Shown here: in pieces, positions 1 to 8,766 of the stretch
How the letters are laid out: each line of letters begins with the position of its first letter
Numbering within the stretch: the first letter of the stretch is position 1
Origin: Halioglobus sp.
GTDB taxonomy: Bacteria; Pseudomonadota; Gammaproteobacteria; Pseudomonadales; Halieaceae
Length of the DNA stretch: 55,468 nucleotides
NCBI GenBank assembly: GCA_002699145.1
Contig: PABK01000048.1
Span: 1-55,468, forward strand
Direction: 5' to 3'
Translations under genes and position numbers: made by a program
The notes under the pieces: generated by a model
Told to the model about the DNA's origin: nothing
Databases searched by the model: none
What the model saw: the letters and a program-made list of their open reading frames with translations, nothing else

Positions 1-248
1 TAATCATTCCTGCGTGGGACATCGGTGTTCTCTCCATTAAACGATCTTCGCAAAATCAGTTTAATGAATGCCGGTGTCCCCCGTTAATGATGAAGAGCCG
101 AATCCTGGTACTCCCGCCAATCACCTTCGATCTGTTTCCCCCGTCCCCACCTCGTTGCGCCTGTGCGAACCGCGATGTGCCCGGCCGCTGCATTGTTGCC
201 CCGCCAGGGCTTTTGCGGCATGTCAATGTTTTCGTCCGCAGACCATAC
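1..248. other. Non-coding left edge of window
   Basis: I see no supported gene here. Short open frames exist on both strands, but none has a recognisable product or a convincing ribosome-binding site. An open frame continuous with the deacylase gene reaches back to 163, but a consensus -10 box at 249-254 lies downstream of that point, so this stretch is better read as upstream regulatory DNA. Confidence 0.5.
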
Positions 249-254
249 TATAAT
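249..254 (+). promoter_or_regulatory. Perfect -10 box upstream of the PagL-like gene
   Basis: TATAAT occurs at 249-254. The best -35 candidate, TGTTTT at 227-232 (16-bp spacer), is poor. Transcription would start near 261, shortly before the ATG codons at 286 and 295. This argues against the longer open frame that begins at 163. Confidence 0.5.
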
Positions 255-294
255 CCCGTACAAGGCGTCAGCGCGACAGCACTGCATGGGGGGC

Positions 295-843
295 ATGAAC
301 CTGCGTATCGGAATAGCGCCACTGGTGATGGTGCTCCTCGTTTCCCGGCTGGCCAGCGCCCAGGTACTCTCCGTGGGTGGGGGAAAAACCATCCGTGCTG
401 CGACCAAACACGACTACGCCAGGCTGGAACTCAATTTCGACTGGATACCGGAACTGTGGCGCAACGACTCCTGGGTAGTTGATCTGCAGCACGCCGTCAG
501 TGTCGCCGGCTTCTGGGACGAGAACAGCTTATACATGGCCAGTTGGGCGCCCAACCTCATCTGCAAGCCCGCGAATGCGTCGGGCTACGTCCCGTACCTG
601 CAACTGGGACTGGGCGTGGCGCTGCTCTCTGACAAGACCTTCCAGTCACAGGACTCAGGTATCAATGACGACGGTACCAGCAATATGGGCTCCTATGCGC
701 AGTTTGAAAGCAGTCTTGCACTGGGTGTTGTGCGTGGCGACTTCGGTATTCGCGCCAGGGTCTACCACATTTCCAATGCGCAACTGGCCGACGAAAACGA
801 CGGCATGGACGTCGCGGAATTCGGCATCAGCTATCACTTTTAA
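295..843 (+). CDS. PagL-like lipid A 3-O-deacylase (acyloxyacyl hydrolase family)
   Basis: Likely an outer-membrane beta-barrel lipase that removes the 3-O acyl chain of lipid A. The product has an N-terminal signal peptide (MNLRIG, then a hydrophobic core, ending ASA-Q). It ends in an aromatic residue (SYHF), as outer-membrane barrels usually do. Near the C terminus is the family signature H-I-S-N-A followed by NDG, which holds the catalytic His and Ser. Where I recall PagL having its catalytic Glu (14 residues after His), this protein has Asp; a Glu lies three residues further on. ATG at 295 was chosen because the signal peptide starts there and the promoter lies between it and the upstream alternatives; ATG at 286 is also possible. 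It stands alone, with no obvious operon partner. Confidence 0.75.
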   Translation: MNLRIGIAPLVMVLLVSRLASAQVLSVGGGKTIRAATKHDYARLELNFDWIPELWRNDSWVVDLQHAVSVAGFWDENSLYMASWAPNLICKPANASGYVPYLQLGLGVALLSDKTFQSQDSGINDDGTSNMGSYAQFESSLALGVVRGDFGIRARVYHISNAQLADENDGMDVAEFGISYHF

Positions 844-1020
844 ATGACCCGATGGGGCCGGGGCGACGGCGAGTCGGCGCTGCTGCTTCCAGGCTGCGCA
901 ACTCGCGCACAATCACCGGCGTTGCGTGCCGTCGTAACATAGGCCAGGCGACGCGATCCATGCTGGACACCCCATGCAGGTCGCATATACTGACCGCTTT
1001 GAACAGCGACGAACCGCCCC

Positions 1021-2328
1021 GTGCAGTTACTTTCTCCCCGGCTTCGCCTGCTCCTGATCGGCGCCGTCTGGCTGCTGACCCTGTTCGCCATCATACTTTG
1101 GCTGGGCGGCAGTCGGCAGAAGCACCTGACCATCGCGGGCGGTCTCCAGGGCAGCGAGACCTATGCACTGAGCCAGGCCATCGCCGACGCCATCAACCAC
1201 TCGCGTACCGGCCTGCAGATCACGGTATACGAGTCCGGCGGCAGTGGTGAGAACAGCCGCCTGCTGGAGGCAGGCCGCGTGGACCTGGCGACAATACAGG
1301 CGGATACGCCGGTCACGGATCGCGTCGCGGGGGTGGCCACGCTCTATCGCAATGCCTATCACCTGCTGGCCCTCGACGGAGCGGGCATCGACAGCGTCGC
1401 CGACCTGCCCGGACACCGCGTGGCGATACCCCCGGCGAGCAGCGGCGAGTTCAAATCATTCTGGTTCCTGGTCGATCACTACCGCCTGCCCCGCGACGGG
1501 ATGATCGCGCTGCCGATGTCGGAGGCGGCGGCGGATTTCGCCATGCAGCGCGGCCAGGTGGATGCGGTGTTTCGCGTGCGCGCGCCGGGCAATGCGGCCA
1601 TCCGCGAGCTTATCGGCGAGCGGCGTATGCACCTGGTGCCGATTCCACAGGCGCAGGCCATGGCCTTGCAGGAACCGGCCGTGGAGCCCGGCGTGATTCC
1701 ACTGGGTTCCTACCGCGGGCACCCGGCGCTGCCCGAGGCGGACCTGCCCACGGCCATCGTCGACCGCCTGCTGGTGGCGCGCTCCGACCTGAAGCCCTCG
1801 GTGGTGCACAAATTGACCCGCGAGCTTTACGATCACCGCGCGGAGATCATGGACGCCAATCGCCTGGCGGGTTTTATCGGACCTGTCGGCGAGGAGTCGG
1901 ACAGCGTGGTGGCGGCCCATCCCGGAGCGCGCGCCTACTATGATCGCGAGAAGCCGGGTTACCTGCAGCAGAACGCGCGCCTGTTTTCCGCGCTGTTGTA
2001 CGTGCTGGTCATCGTCGGCTCGGGGCTGCTCGCGCTGCGCACCCACTGGGTGCGTTCGCGGCGGATGCGCATGCATACATTCAACCGGCAGCTCATGGAC
2101 ATCGCCGCTGCCGTACGCCGCGAGCACGGCGTAGAGGCACTGTTACAGCGCAAGCACCAGCTCGTGGACATGCTGGACGAGGTGGTGCGCGACCTCGAGC
2201 GGGAAAAGGTCAGCCAGGAGGAATTTGAGCACTTCTCCTTCACCTGGCAGGCGGTCGACGCGCTGATCCGAGACCGGCTGCACCTGGGAGACGCGCTGCC
2301 GGCGCCGCAGGTGGAGGCGTCCTCGTGA
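1021..2328 (+). CDS. TAXI-family solute-binding protein with two membrane anchors and a cytoplasmic tail
   Basis: Related to the TAXI solute receptors of TRAP transporters. Residues about 8-30 form a membrane anchor. Residues about 35-310 form the periplasmic binding domain: TIAGGLQGSETYALSQAIA, the YESGGSGEN loop, and a second lobe beginning VADLPGHRVAIPPASSGE. A second membrane segment lies at about 322-342. It is followed by a basic cytoplasmic tail of about 90 residues rich in charged helix, probably coiled coil. Ordinary TAXI receptors are free or lipid-anchored periplasmic proteins, and no TRAP permease (DctQM) lies nearby, so a sensing role is more likely than uptake. Starts at GTG 1021. 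Its stop overlaps the start of the next gene by GTGA, so the two are probably coupled. Ligand unknown. Confidence 0.75.
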   Translation: MQLLSPRLRLLLIGAVWLLTLFAIILWLGGSRQKHLTIAGGLQGSETYALSQAIADAINHSRTGLQITVYESGGSGENSRLLEAGRVDLATIQADTPVTDRVAGVATLYRNAYHLLALDGAGIDSVADLPGHRVAIPPASSGEFKSFWFLVDHYRLPRDGMIALPMSEAAADFAMQRGQVDAVFRVRAPGNAAIRELIGERRMHLVPIPQAQAMALQEPAVEPGVIPLGSYRGHPALPEADLPTAIVDRLLVARSDLKPSVVHKLTRELYDHRAEIMDANRLAGFIGPVGEESDSVVAAHPGARAYYDREKPGYLQQNARLFSALLYVLVIVGSGLLALRTHWVRSRRMRMHTFNRQLMDIAAAVRREHGVEALLQRKHQLVDMLDEVVRDLEREKVSQEEFEHFSFTWQAVDALIRDRLHLGDALPAPQVEASS

Positions 2329-3482
2329 GCGCGGTGCGCTTCTGGACGCTGGCGGCGCTGGGCTGCGGTCTGCTGCTGGCGCTGTTCGCCTGGGGCTTTG
2401 CACAGTGGCACCTGGGCAAGCACAGCGCGGTGGTCTCGGAGCGGCTGCTGTTGCTGGGAGAGCTGCGCCGCGGCGCCGTACAGCGCTATTTTTCCACGGT
2501 GCAGGCGGAACTGCGTTTCTGGAGCAGCAGCCAGGAGATCATCGCCATCCAGTCGGATTTACTCGACGTCTGGCAGCGGGAGGGAGAGGCGGCCAGTGCG
2601 CGGCTTCACTACGTCGACCACAACCCCCACCCGGCGGGCGAGTACCGCGCACTGGACGATGCCGGCGACGGCAGCCGCTACAGTGAGCTGCACCGCGGCC
2701 TGCACGAAGCGGCCCGCCTGTTTGTCACCGAGCGCGGCTACTACAACTTCTTCCTGATCAGTCCCGGCGGCGACATCATGTACTCGGTGGAGAAGGACGA
2801 CGATTTCGCCACCAGCCTGGTCGACGGTCCCTACGCCGACACCTGGTTGGGGAGGGTGTTCCGGCGCGCGCGCGAGGGTCACGAGCTCGGCGTGGTCGCC
2901 TTGAGCGATATGCAGTCCTACGCCCCCAGTCACGGCGCACCGGCCATGTTCATCGCCACGGCGTTGCGCGCCGCTGACGGCAGGTTTCTCGGCGTTCTGG
3001 CCTTCGAACTGCCAACCGACGAGTTGTTACACATCATGAACTACGCCAAGGGCATGGGCGATAGCGGCGAAACCTACCTGGTCGGCCCGGACCTGTTGAT
3101 GCGCAGTGATTCCCGGTTCAGCGAGACCTCCACGGTGCTGCAGCAAAGCGTCGCGACAGCGAGTGTCGAGCGCGCGCTGGCGGGCGAGCAGGGCGTCGAC
3201 GTGGTGGAGGGCTATCGCGGCGAGTCGGTGATGTCGGCCTACCTGCCGTTGCCCGTGGGCGGCAGGAGCTGGGCGCTGATGGCAGAGATGGATACGCAGG
3301 AGATCGCCCGCGAGGCGGCGCGCGAGCGCCCCTCGATCGCGGGGATACTGGCCTTCATCTACGGCCTGTCCCTGTGGACGCTGTGGTACTGGCGCCTGCG
3401 CTATCTGCCCGAGGGCGCGGCGGATGCTGCGATGTTGAATGACCTGGTCGACAGCCCGGACAGTCCGCTGCTCGACGCCTAG
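2325..3482 (+). CDS. Membrane-tethered Cache-like sensor protein without an output domain
   Basis: A 385-residue protein with a membrane segment at about 6-28, a long extracytoplasmic region, and a second membrane segment at about 338-357. Only about 28 residues follow. The extracytoplasmic part looks like a double Cache/PAS-like sensor: an early helix with RRGAVQRYFSTVQAELRFW, then YYNFFLISPGGDIMYSVEKD, then FIATALRAADGRFLGVLAFELP and MGDSGETYLVG, as in chemoreceptor and kinase sensor modules. No HAMP, kinase, GGDEF or chemoreceptor domain follows. It starts at GTG 2325, inside the TAXI stop codon, so it is probably made in step with that protein. Function unknown; I infer a two-protein sensing complex. 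Confidence 0.7.
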   Translation: MSAVRFWTLAALGCGLLLALFAWGFAQWHLGKHSAVVSERLLLLGELRRGAVQRYFSTVQAELRFWSSSQEIIAIQSDLLDVWQREGEAASARLHYVDHNPHPAGEYRALDDAGDGSRYSELHRGLHEAARLFVTERGYYNFFLISPGGDIMYSVEKDDDFATSLVDGPYADTWLGRVFRRAREGHELGVVALSDMQSYAPSHGAPAMFIATALRAADGRFLGVLAFELPTDELLHIMNYAKGMGDSGETYLVGPDLLMRSDSRFSETSTVLQQSVATASVERALAGEQGVDVVEGYRGESVMSAYLPLPVGGRSWALMAEMDTQEIAREAARERPSIAGILAFIYGLSLWTLWYWRLRYLPEGAADAAMLNDLVDSPDSPLLDA

Positions 3483-3488
3483 CGGCGC

Positions 3489-4139
3489 CTAGCCGGGTGA
3501 CTGCTTCACCCCGGCCAGGAAGGCGTGGGCGCTGCTGGTGAGCATCGCGTAGTAGTCGACATCCGGCGCGAAGCGTTCCAGGTGATGGTTGATGGATAGC
3601 TGGCTCAGACCCATGGCCAGCGCCCACAGCGTCATCGCCAGCTTCATCGGATCTGCTCCCTCCAGTCCCTGGGCCTGGCACCAGGCCTGTACCTGGTCGA
3701 CGAGCAGGTAGAAGCCGTTCATCGTGCGCCCGGCCCGGTCGGCCTCCTCGGTGGTTTGCCCCTGCTCCGTCATGAAGCCGCGCTCGCCCCACATGACGTC
3801 GAAGAATGCGGGTTTGCTGGTGACGAACTCGATATAGGCCTTGCCCAGTTCGATGATGCACTCGGTGCTGCCCCGCGGCAGGCGTTCGCGAATGGCGGTC
3901 ATGCGCTCGCCCATGCCGCAAAACCCGAGTTCGCCGACCGCGCGCAGCAGGTCCTCTCGGTCGCGAAAATGCCGATAGGGCGCAGCACTGCTGACGCCGG
4001 CGCGGCGCGCCGCGTCCACCATGGCGAATTCCTCGGAGCCGGATTCCTCGATCAGTTCGGCCGCGGCGACGATCAACGCGTTGCGCAGGTCGCCGTGGTG
4101 ATAGCTGCGCGCGGCCCCGGCTTCGTTGTCACGCGGCAT
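3489..4139 (-). CDS. TetR-family transcriptional repressor of the RND operon
   Basis: A 216-residue TetR-type regulator. The N terminus contains the DNA-binding helix-turn-helix: YHHGDLRNALIVAAAELIEE, then RRAGVSSAAPYRHFRDREDLL. The rest is a helical ligand-binding domain resembling the WHG/TetR_C group. The ATG at 4139 was chosen because it directly precedes the conserved HTH, and upstream codons in frame encode the RND C terminus in another register. It overlaps the end of the RND pump gene by 11 bp and is the third gene of the adaptor-pump-repressor operon. It likely represses that operon through the repeats at 8432-8461; effector unknown. Confidence 0.85.
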   Translation of the reverse strand: MPRDNEAGAARSYHHGDLRNALIVAAAELIEESGSEEFAMVDAARRAGVSSAAPYRHFRDREDLLRAVGELGFCGMGERMTAIRERLPRGSTECIIELGKAYIEFVTSKPAFFDVMWGERGFMTEQGQTTEEADRAGRTMNGFYLLVDQVQAWCQAQGLEGADPMKLAMTLWALAMGLSQLSINHHLERFAPDVDYYAMLTSSAHAFLAGVKQSPG

Positions 4140-7100
4140 GGTCGGGCACCCACTCGGAGCGGTCGTCGCGCGCCGGCGTGTTCGTCGTCGCCTCCGGCTG
4201 CGGCGAGCGGGAGCGCGCGCAGAGCAGGAACAGCGGCGGTACGAGGAAGAAGGAGATGATCGTCGACAACAGCACGCCGCCGGCGATGGCCATGGCAAAG
4301 GGCGGCCAGAACGCGCTGCCTTCCAGGATCAGTGGCAGGAAGCCGCCAAAGGTGGTCACGGTGGTGGAGACGATGTGGCGGCTGGAATCCATCACCACCC
4401 GGCGCACCTGCAGCGGGTCGCCGCGCGCGGCGAAGTGGTCGCCCTGCAGCGCGGTGATGATAATGATCGCGGCGTTGATGGACACGCCGATGGAGCCGAT
4501 CACGCCGATCATCGCCTGGATACCGAAGGGGTAGCGGAACACCGCCAGCGACAACAGCGACAGGCCCAGGGAGCAGACACACACCAGTGCGGCCACTGCA
4601 GACAGGCGCCAGGAGTTGAAGGTGATGACGATGGTCGCCATCAGTGCGGCGCCGATCAGGCCCATGGGCGCCATCAGCTCCTGCACCACCTCGGCGCGCT
4701 CGTCGCTGTCGCCGCCGAAGCGCATGCTGTAGCCCGCGGGCAGCTTGACCGGCCGCTCGCGCAGGTCCTGCTGCAGCAGTTTCAGCGCCTCCTCCGGCAG
4801 CACACCGCGCACCAGGTAGCCCTGTACCGTATTCACGCGGCGACCGTTGTAGCGCGAGATCGGGCTCTGCGAGGGCTCCAGGCTAGGTCGGCCCAGTGCA
4901 TTGAGGGGGACCGCGGCGATGCCACCGGCATCGGAGGCCGCGCGGCCGGGCAGGGGCAGGCGAATGCTGGCGATGTCGTCGGCCGTGCCCCAGTTGGCCT
5001 CGGACAGCCGCACCCGCACCGGCAACCGCTCGGTGCCCTCCAGCACCTCGCCGCCGACGCGGCCGTTGAGGGCGTCGTTGAGCGCCGCGGCGGCATCGCC
5101 CAGTTGCAGGCCGGCCAGGCGCAGGCTCTCCTCGCCCAGGTCGAAACGCAGCTTGGGTGCGCCGCCGATCAGGCTGGTGCTGGTATGGGTGACGTAGGGT
5201 ATCTGCTCAAAGCGCTGGCGCAGGTCGTCTCCCAGGCTGCGCAACACGTCGAGGTCTGGCCCGGTCACCTCGATTTCCAGCGGCGCCAGCACCGGGGGTC
5301 CCTGGTCGATGCCGCGCACGATGATGCGCGCCTGGGGGTAGTCCCGGTCCAGCTCTACCTGCAGGCGCCGGATCAGGTCGTCGGTGCGGTTTTCATCGCG
5401 GGTCAGCACCAGCGCCTCCGCCCAGGAGGGAATGCCCTCCTTGAAGCGGTACATGTTGTAGTAAAAGGCCGGGGCGCTCTCGCCCAGGGTCCAGTCGACA
5501 CGGCGGATCAGCGGGTCATCGCGCAGTTGCGCGTCCAGGCGACGCACCAGGTCTGCGGTGTCGTAGATGGAGCGTCCGTCCGCCAGCTTTACCTGGATGT
5601 ACAGCTGGTCGCGGTCGGTGCCGGGAAAGAACTGCGCGGTGAGGGTGGGGAAGGCGAGAAAGCCCGTCACCGGCAGCGCCAGTGCCAGCAGGATGCTCGC
5701 CAGCGGATGGCGCAAGCTCCAGTCCATACTGCGCGCCAGCAGTTCGCCGGCGCGACCGCTGTCCACGCCGCCGATGTACCAGTGGCCGCGGGGCGCCGGT
5801 TCGCGCGGCAGCAGCCAGGCCGCCAGCACGGGTGTGACCACCAGCGCCAGCACCGTGGAGGTCACCAGCATGATAATGACCGCGCTGGCGATGGCGCCGA
5901 CGAATTCTCCACCCGGCCCGGGCAGGATGGCCATGGGCACGAAGGCGAGAATCGTAGTCAGCGCCGAGGCGATCAGCGGGATGCGCAGGCGGTCTACCGA
6001 GCCGCCGATCGCGGCCAGCGGTGTGTCGCCGCGCAGCAGGCGCTTGCGCACCTCGTCGGTGATGACGATTGAACCATCGACCAGCAGGCCCAGCGCGACG
6101 ATCAGTCCGGTGATGGACATCTGGTGCAGGGCCATACCCAGCCTGTCCATTACGGAGATCGAGATCAGGCCGCACAGCGGCAGGATGACGGCCACGACCA
6201 CCGCGGCGCGCCAGCCCAGGGTGAACAGCAGCACCAGGACCACCAGTGCGACACCGATGGCAAGGTTGCTCGCGACCTCGCGCAGCCGTGTCTCGGCGTA
6301 ACTGCTCTGGTCGTAGGTGATTGCCAGCGACAGGCCGGCGGGCGCGCGCGCGCGGTACTCGTCCACGTACTGCCGGAAGGCGGCGCTGTAGCGGTCCACC
6401 TGGTGATTGGGCTCCATCACGGTGCCCACCAGCAGACCCGGCCGCCCCTGGGTGATGGCCATGCCCGGCGGTGGCGTCATCGCCGCCTTGTACACGCGGG
6501 CGATGTCGGCGATGCGCGTGGCGCCGCCGTCGGCGGTGTTGACGATCACCTGGCGGATGCGCTCGACGCTGCGAAACTCGCCGGCCAGTTCGATGAGCAG
6601 GTCGCTGCCGGCGCCGGTGGCGCGGCCGGAGGAGACCTTCACATCCGCCGCGCGCAGGGCCGCACTGACCTGCGCCAGGCTCAACCCGCGGGACACCAGT
6701 TCCGCCTCGTCCACCTCGACGCGGATTTCCTCCTGTGGCTCGCCGAAGATTTCCACCAGCTTGGTATCCGGCAGGTTGCGCGCGCCGTCGGCGAAATCCT
6801 GGGCCAGGCGGTTGAGCAGGGACAGCGGCATGTCCGCCTGCGTGGCGGAGGAAAAGGCGACAATGGTGGTAAAGGAGGTCAGCCTGTCGTTGTCGAACTG
6901 GGGCTGTCCGGCATCCTCGGGGAACTGGCGCGCGGCGTCGGCGAGCGCGTCGCGCACCTCCGACCAGACCCGTTCCAGCGTCTCCGCGGACAGCGTGTCC
7001 AGCAGCATGATATTGAGGAAGGACACACCGCTGCTGGAGGTGGAACGCAGCTCGTCGATCTCCGCGATGCCGCGCAACTCGTCCTCCAGTGGCCGGGTGA

Positions 7101-7290
7101 CCAGCGCTTCCACGCGATCCGGGGTGGCGCCGGGGTAGAACGTGGTGACGGTGGCCACGAAGCTGGTCAGCGCCGGGTCTTCCTGGCGGGCGATGGACTG
7201 CAGGCTGCTCAGGCCCACGGCGACCGCGCTGACGATGATCAGCACAAGGTAGCGGTAATGGGTGTATACCAGCCTGGCAAGCATGCTCAC
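4129..7290 (-). CDS. RND-family efflux permease (inner-membrane pump)
   Basis: A 1053-residue transporter of the AcrB/MdtB superfamily, the usual length, with two halves each holding one membrane helix, a large periplasmic loop and a cluster of about five helices. It probably forms a tripartite pump with the adaptor at 7287-8408 and an outer-membrane channel encoded elsewhere. Membrane segment 4 reads GLLVDGSIVITDE. AcrB has two adjacent Asp here, and only the first is kept. Membrane segment 10 reads IGVSINAAIII, where AcrB has its key Lys, so the canonical proton-relay triad is incomplete by my recalled alignment. It starts at GTG 7290, in a GTGA overlap with the adaptor stop; an ATG two codons in (7284) is an alternative. 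Substrate unknown. Confidence 0.9.
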   Translation of the reverse strand: MSMLARLVYTHYRYLVLIIVSAVAVGLSSLQSIARQEDPALTSFVATVTTFYPGATPDRVEALVTRPLEDELRGIAEIDELRSTSSSGVSFLNIMLLDTLSAETLERVWSEVRDALADAARQFPEDAGQPQFDNDRLTSFTTIVAFSSATQADMPLSLLNRLAQDFADGARNLPDTKLVEIFGEPQEEIRVEVDEAELVSRGLSLAQVSAALRAADVKVSSGRATGAGSDLLIELAGEFRSVERIRQVIVNTADGGATRIADIARVYKAAMTPPPGMAITQGRPGLLVGTVMEPNHQVDRYSAAFRQYVDEYRARAPAGLSLAITYDQSSYAETRLREVASNLAIGVALVVLVLLFTLGWRAAVVVAVILPLCGLISISVMDRLGMALHQMSITGLIVALGLLVDGSIVITDEVRKRLLRGDTPLAAIGGSVDRLRIPLIASALTTILAFVPMAILPGPGGEFVGAIASAVIIMLVTSTVLALVVTPVLAAWLLPREPAPRGHWYIGGVDSGRAGELLARSMDWSLRHPLASILLALALPVTGFLAFPTLTAQFFPGTDRDQLYIQVKLADGRSIYDTADLVRRLDAQLRDDPLIRRVDWTLGESAPAFYYNMYRFKEGIPSWAEALVLTRDENRTDDLIRRLQVELDRDYPQARIIVRGIDQGPPVLAPLEIEVTGPDLDVLRSLGDDLRQRFEQIPYVTHTSTSLIGGAPKLRFDLGEESLRLAGLQLGDAAAALNDALNGRVGGEVLEGTERLPVRVRLSEANWGTADDIASIRLPLPGRAASDAGGIAAVPLNALGRPSLEPSQSPISRYNGRRVNTVQGYLVRGVLPEEALKLLQQDLRERPVKLPAGYSMRFGGDSDERAEVVQELMAPMGLIGAALMATIVITFNSWRLSAVAALVCVCSLGLSLLSLAVFRYPFGIQAMIGVIGSIGVSINAAIIIITALQGDHFAARGDPLQVRRVVMDSSRHIVSTTVTTFGGFLPLILEGSAFWPPFAMAIAGGVLLSTIISFFLVPPLFLLCARSRSPQPEATTNTPARDDRSEWVPDHAA

Positions 7291-8408
7291 TGCCCCCCGG
7301 CGACGGTCAGCGGCGTACCCGGAGTGACACGGTGCACGCCGCTGGCGACAACCAGCGAACCGTCCGGCAGGGTGCCGCGCACGAACGCGCGGTCGGCGCG
7401 TACGTCGACCACTTCCACGGCCTCGCGCACCGCCACCGTGTGCCCGTCCTGCTCAACCAGGCGCAGCACGGTCCAGATGCCGCGCGCGCCCTCCTGCAGC
7501 GCGGACAACGGTATCCAGCCGCCGATCTCGTCAACCCGCTCCTCGAGCACCAGGCTTACGGCCTCGCCGTCCAGCCCCTGGATATTCTCGGGCAGGGCGA
7601 AGACAGCGGTCGTTGCCCGGGTGCGCGGGTTGACGTCGGGACGCACCGACAGCAGCAGCGCATCGACACTGCTGTCGCGCAGACGCAGTGGATAACGCTT
7701 GCCTGGCTCCAGGGCGCTGGCGCGTCGCGCCGCCACGCCGATGTGCGCTTCCCGGGCCGCGGTCTCCACCAGTCTCACCACCGGCTCGCCGGGGGCGACG
7801 ACAGCGCCCTGGTGCACATAGCGGTCGGCGATCACGCCATCGTAGGGTGCCCGCAGGCTGCTCTTTTGCAGATCGATATCGGTGCTTTGCAGCTGCGCGC
7901 TGACCGCCACCACGCCCGCTTCCAGGGCGCGGGCGCGCAGCCGTGTATCGTCGTGGGCTTCCCGCGACACCGCGCCGCTGGCCACCAGGTCGCGCTGCCG
8001 CTCCGCCTTGATATTGGCCAGTTCCAGTTCCGCCCGGGCCTGCTCCAGTTGCGCGGCAATGCTCGCCCGCTGTGCGCGCAGGCTGGACTGGTCCAGGGTG
8101 GCGATGATCTCGCCGGCGCGCACCGGTGTGCCCGGCCGCGGCGGGGCGCTGTCCAGCGTGCCGCTGACCTCGAAGCCGAGGTTGGCCTTGCGTCCGGCGG
8201 CGACCACGCCGAGGTACGAGACCTCGCGGTGGAAGCCGTCGCGCTGTTCGAAGGCGACCGTTTCCACGGGCAGGGGAGGGCGCGGCTGTGGGCCCCCGGA
8301 CAGGGCGACGCGCGCGTACAACAGGCCGGTTGTCACGGTTACTAGCAACACCGCCAGCAGCGCGCCCAGGAGCGTGCCGCGGCGGCGGGATTGGGTTTGG
8401 CTGGTCAC
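7287..8408 (-). CDS. RND efflux periplasmic adaptor (membrane fusion protein)
   Basis: A 373-residue HlyD/AcrA-type adaptor. A membrane anchor lies at about 10-32. It is followed by a lipoyl/barrel-sandwich half (VSYLGVVAAGRKANLGFEVS), an alpha-helical hairpin (about 100-165, rich in QLEQARAELELANIKAERQR), and the returning lipoyl strand SSLRAPYDGVIADRYVHQGA. A beta-barrel and membrane-proximal domain close the protein. It links the inner-membrane pump to an outer-membrane exit duct. It is the first gene of the minus-strand operon, starting at GTG 8408 about 26 bp from a palindromic operator/promoter, and its stop overlaps the pump start by GTGA. Confidence 0.9.
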   Translation of the reverse strand: MTSQTQSRRRGTLLGALLAVLLVTVTTGLLYARVALSGGPQPRPPLPVETVAFEQRDGFHREVSYLGVVAAGRKANLGFEVSGTLDSAPPRPGTPVRAGEIIATLDQSSLRAQRASIAAQLEQARAELELANIKAERQRDLVASGAVSREAHDDTRLRARALEAGVVAVSAQLQSTDIDLQKSSLRAPYDGVIADRYVHQGAVVAPGEPVVRLVETAAREAHIGVAARRASALEPGKRYPLRLRDSSVDALLLSVRPDVNPRTRATTAVFALPENIQGLDGEAVSLVLEERVDEIGGWIPLSALQEGARGIWTVLRLVEQDGHTVAVREAVEVVDVRADRAFVRGTLPDGSLVVASGVHRVTPGTPLTVAGGQ

Positions 8409-8431
8409 TGCTGACCCCGAATGTAAGAAGA

Positions 8432-8469
8432 TATAACATTTATGTTAACTCGTATAACATTGAAGTCAA
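8432..8469 (-). promoter_or_regulatory. Promoter and candidate TetR operator for the RND operon
   Basis: Two direct copies of TATAACATT lie at 8432-8440 and 8453-8461, exactly 21 bp (two helical turns) apart. The first copy also forms the perfect palindrome TAACAT-TT-ATGTTA at 8434-8447. On the minus strand a promoter reads TTGACT (8469-8464), a 16-bp spacer, then TAACAT (8447-8442), so both repeats cover the core promoter. This fits repression and autoregulation by the TetR protein encoded third in the operon; that link is an inference. Confidence 0.7.
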
Positions 8470-8562
8470 GCGCCGCCCGCGAGCGCTTGCACGGCGGGGG
8501 GTATTTGACGCACAATGCGCGCTCCGTCGCGGTCCGTGCCGCGGCGGTCGCTGTGGTGATCC

Positions 8563-8667
<105 letters not shown>

Positions 8668-8766
8668 TTTATCCCGCCGGGCGCGGGCTGTCCGCCGCGC
8701 CGGTTTCTGTCCCCGGGGCGCTGGTGTATCCTAGCCGTCTTGGCACGAATTCAGGCACAACACCGC

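Noticed and set aside
163-294. Longer N terminus for the PagL-like protein
   Set aside because: The extra residues come before the signal peptide, and a consensus -10 box lies inside the extension.
4126-6072. A 648-codon open frame on the plus strand opposite the RND pump gene
   Set aside because: High GC at third positions opens the antisense frame. The translation is low complexity (His, Gln, Arg, Gly) with no domain, while the minus strand encodes a full RND pump.
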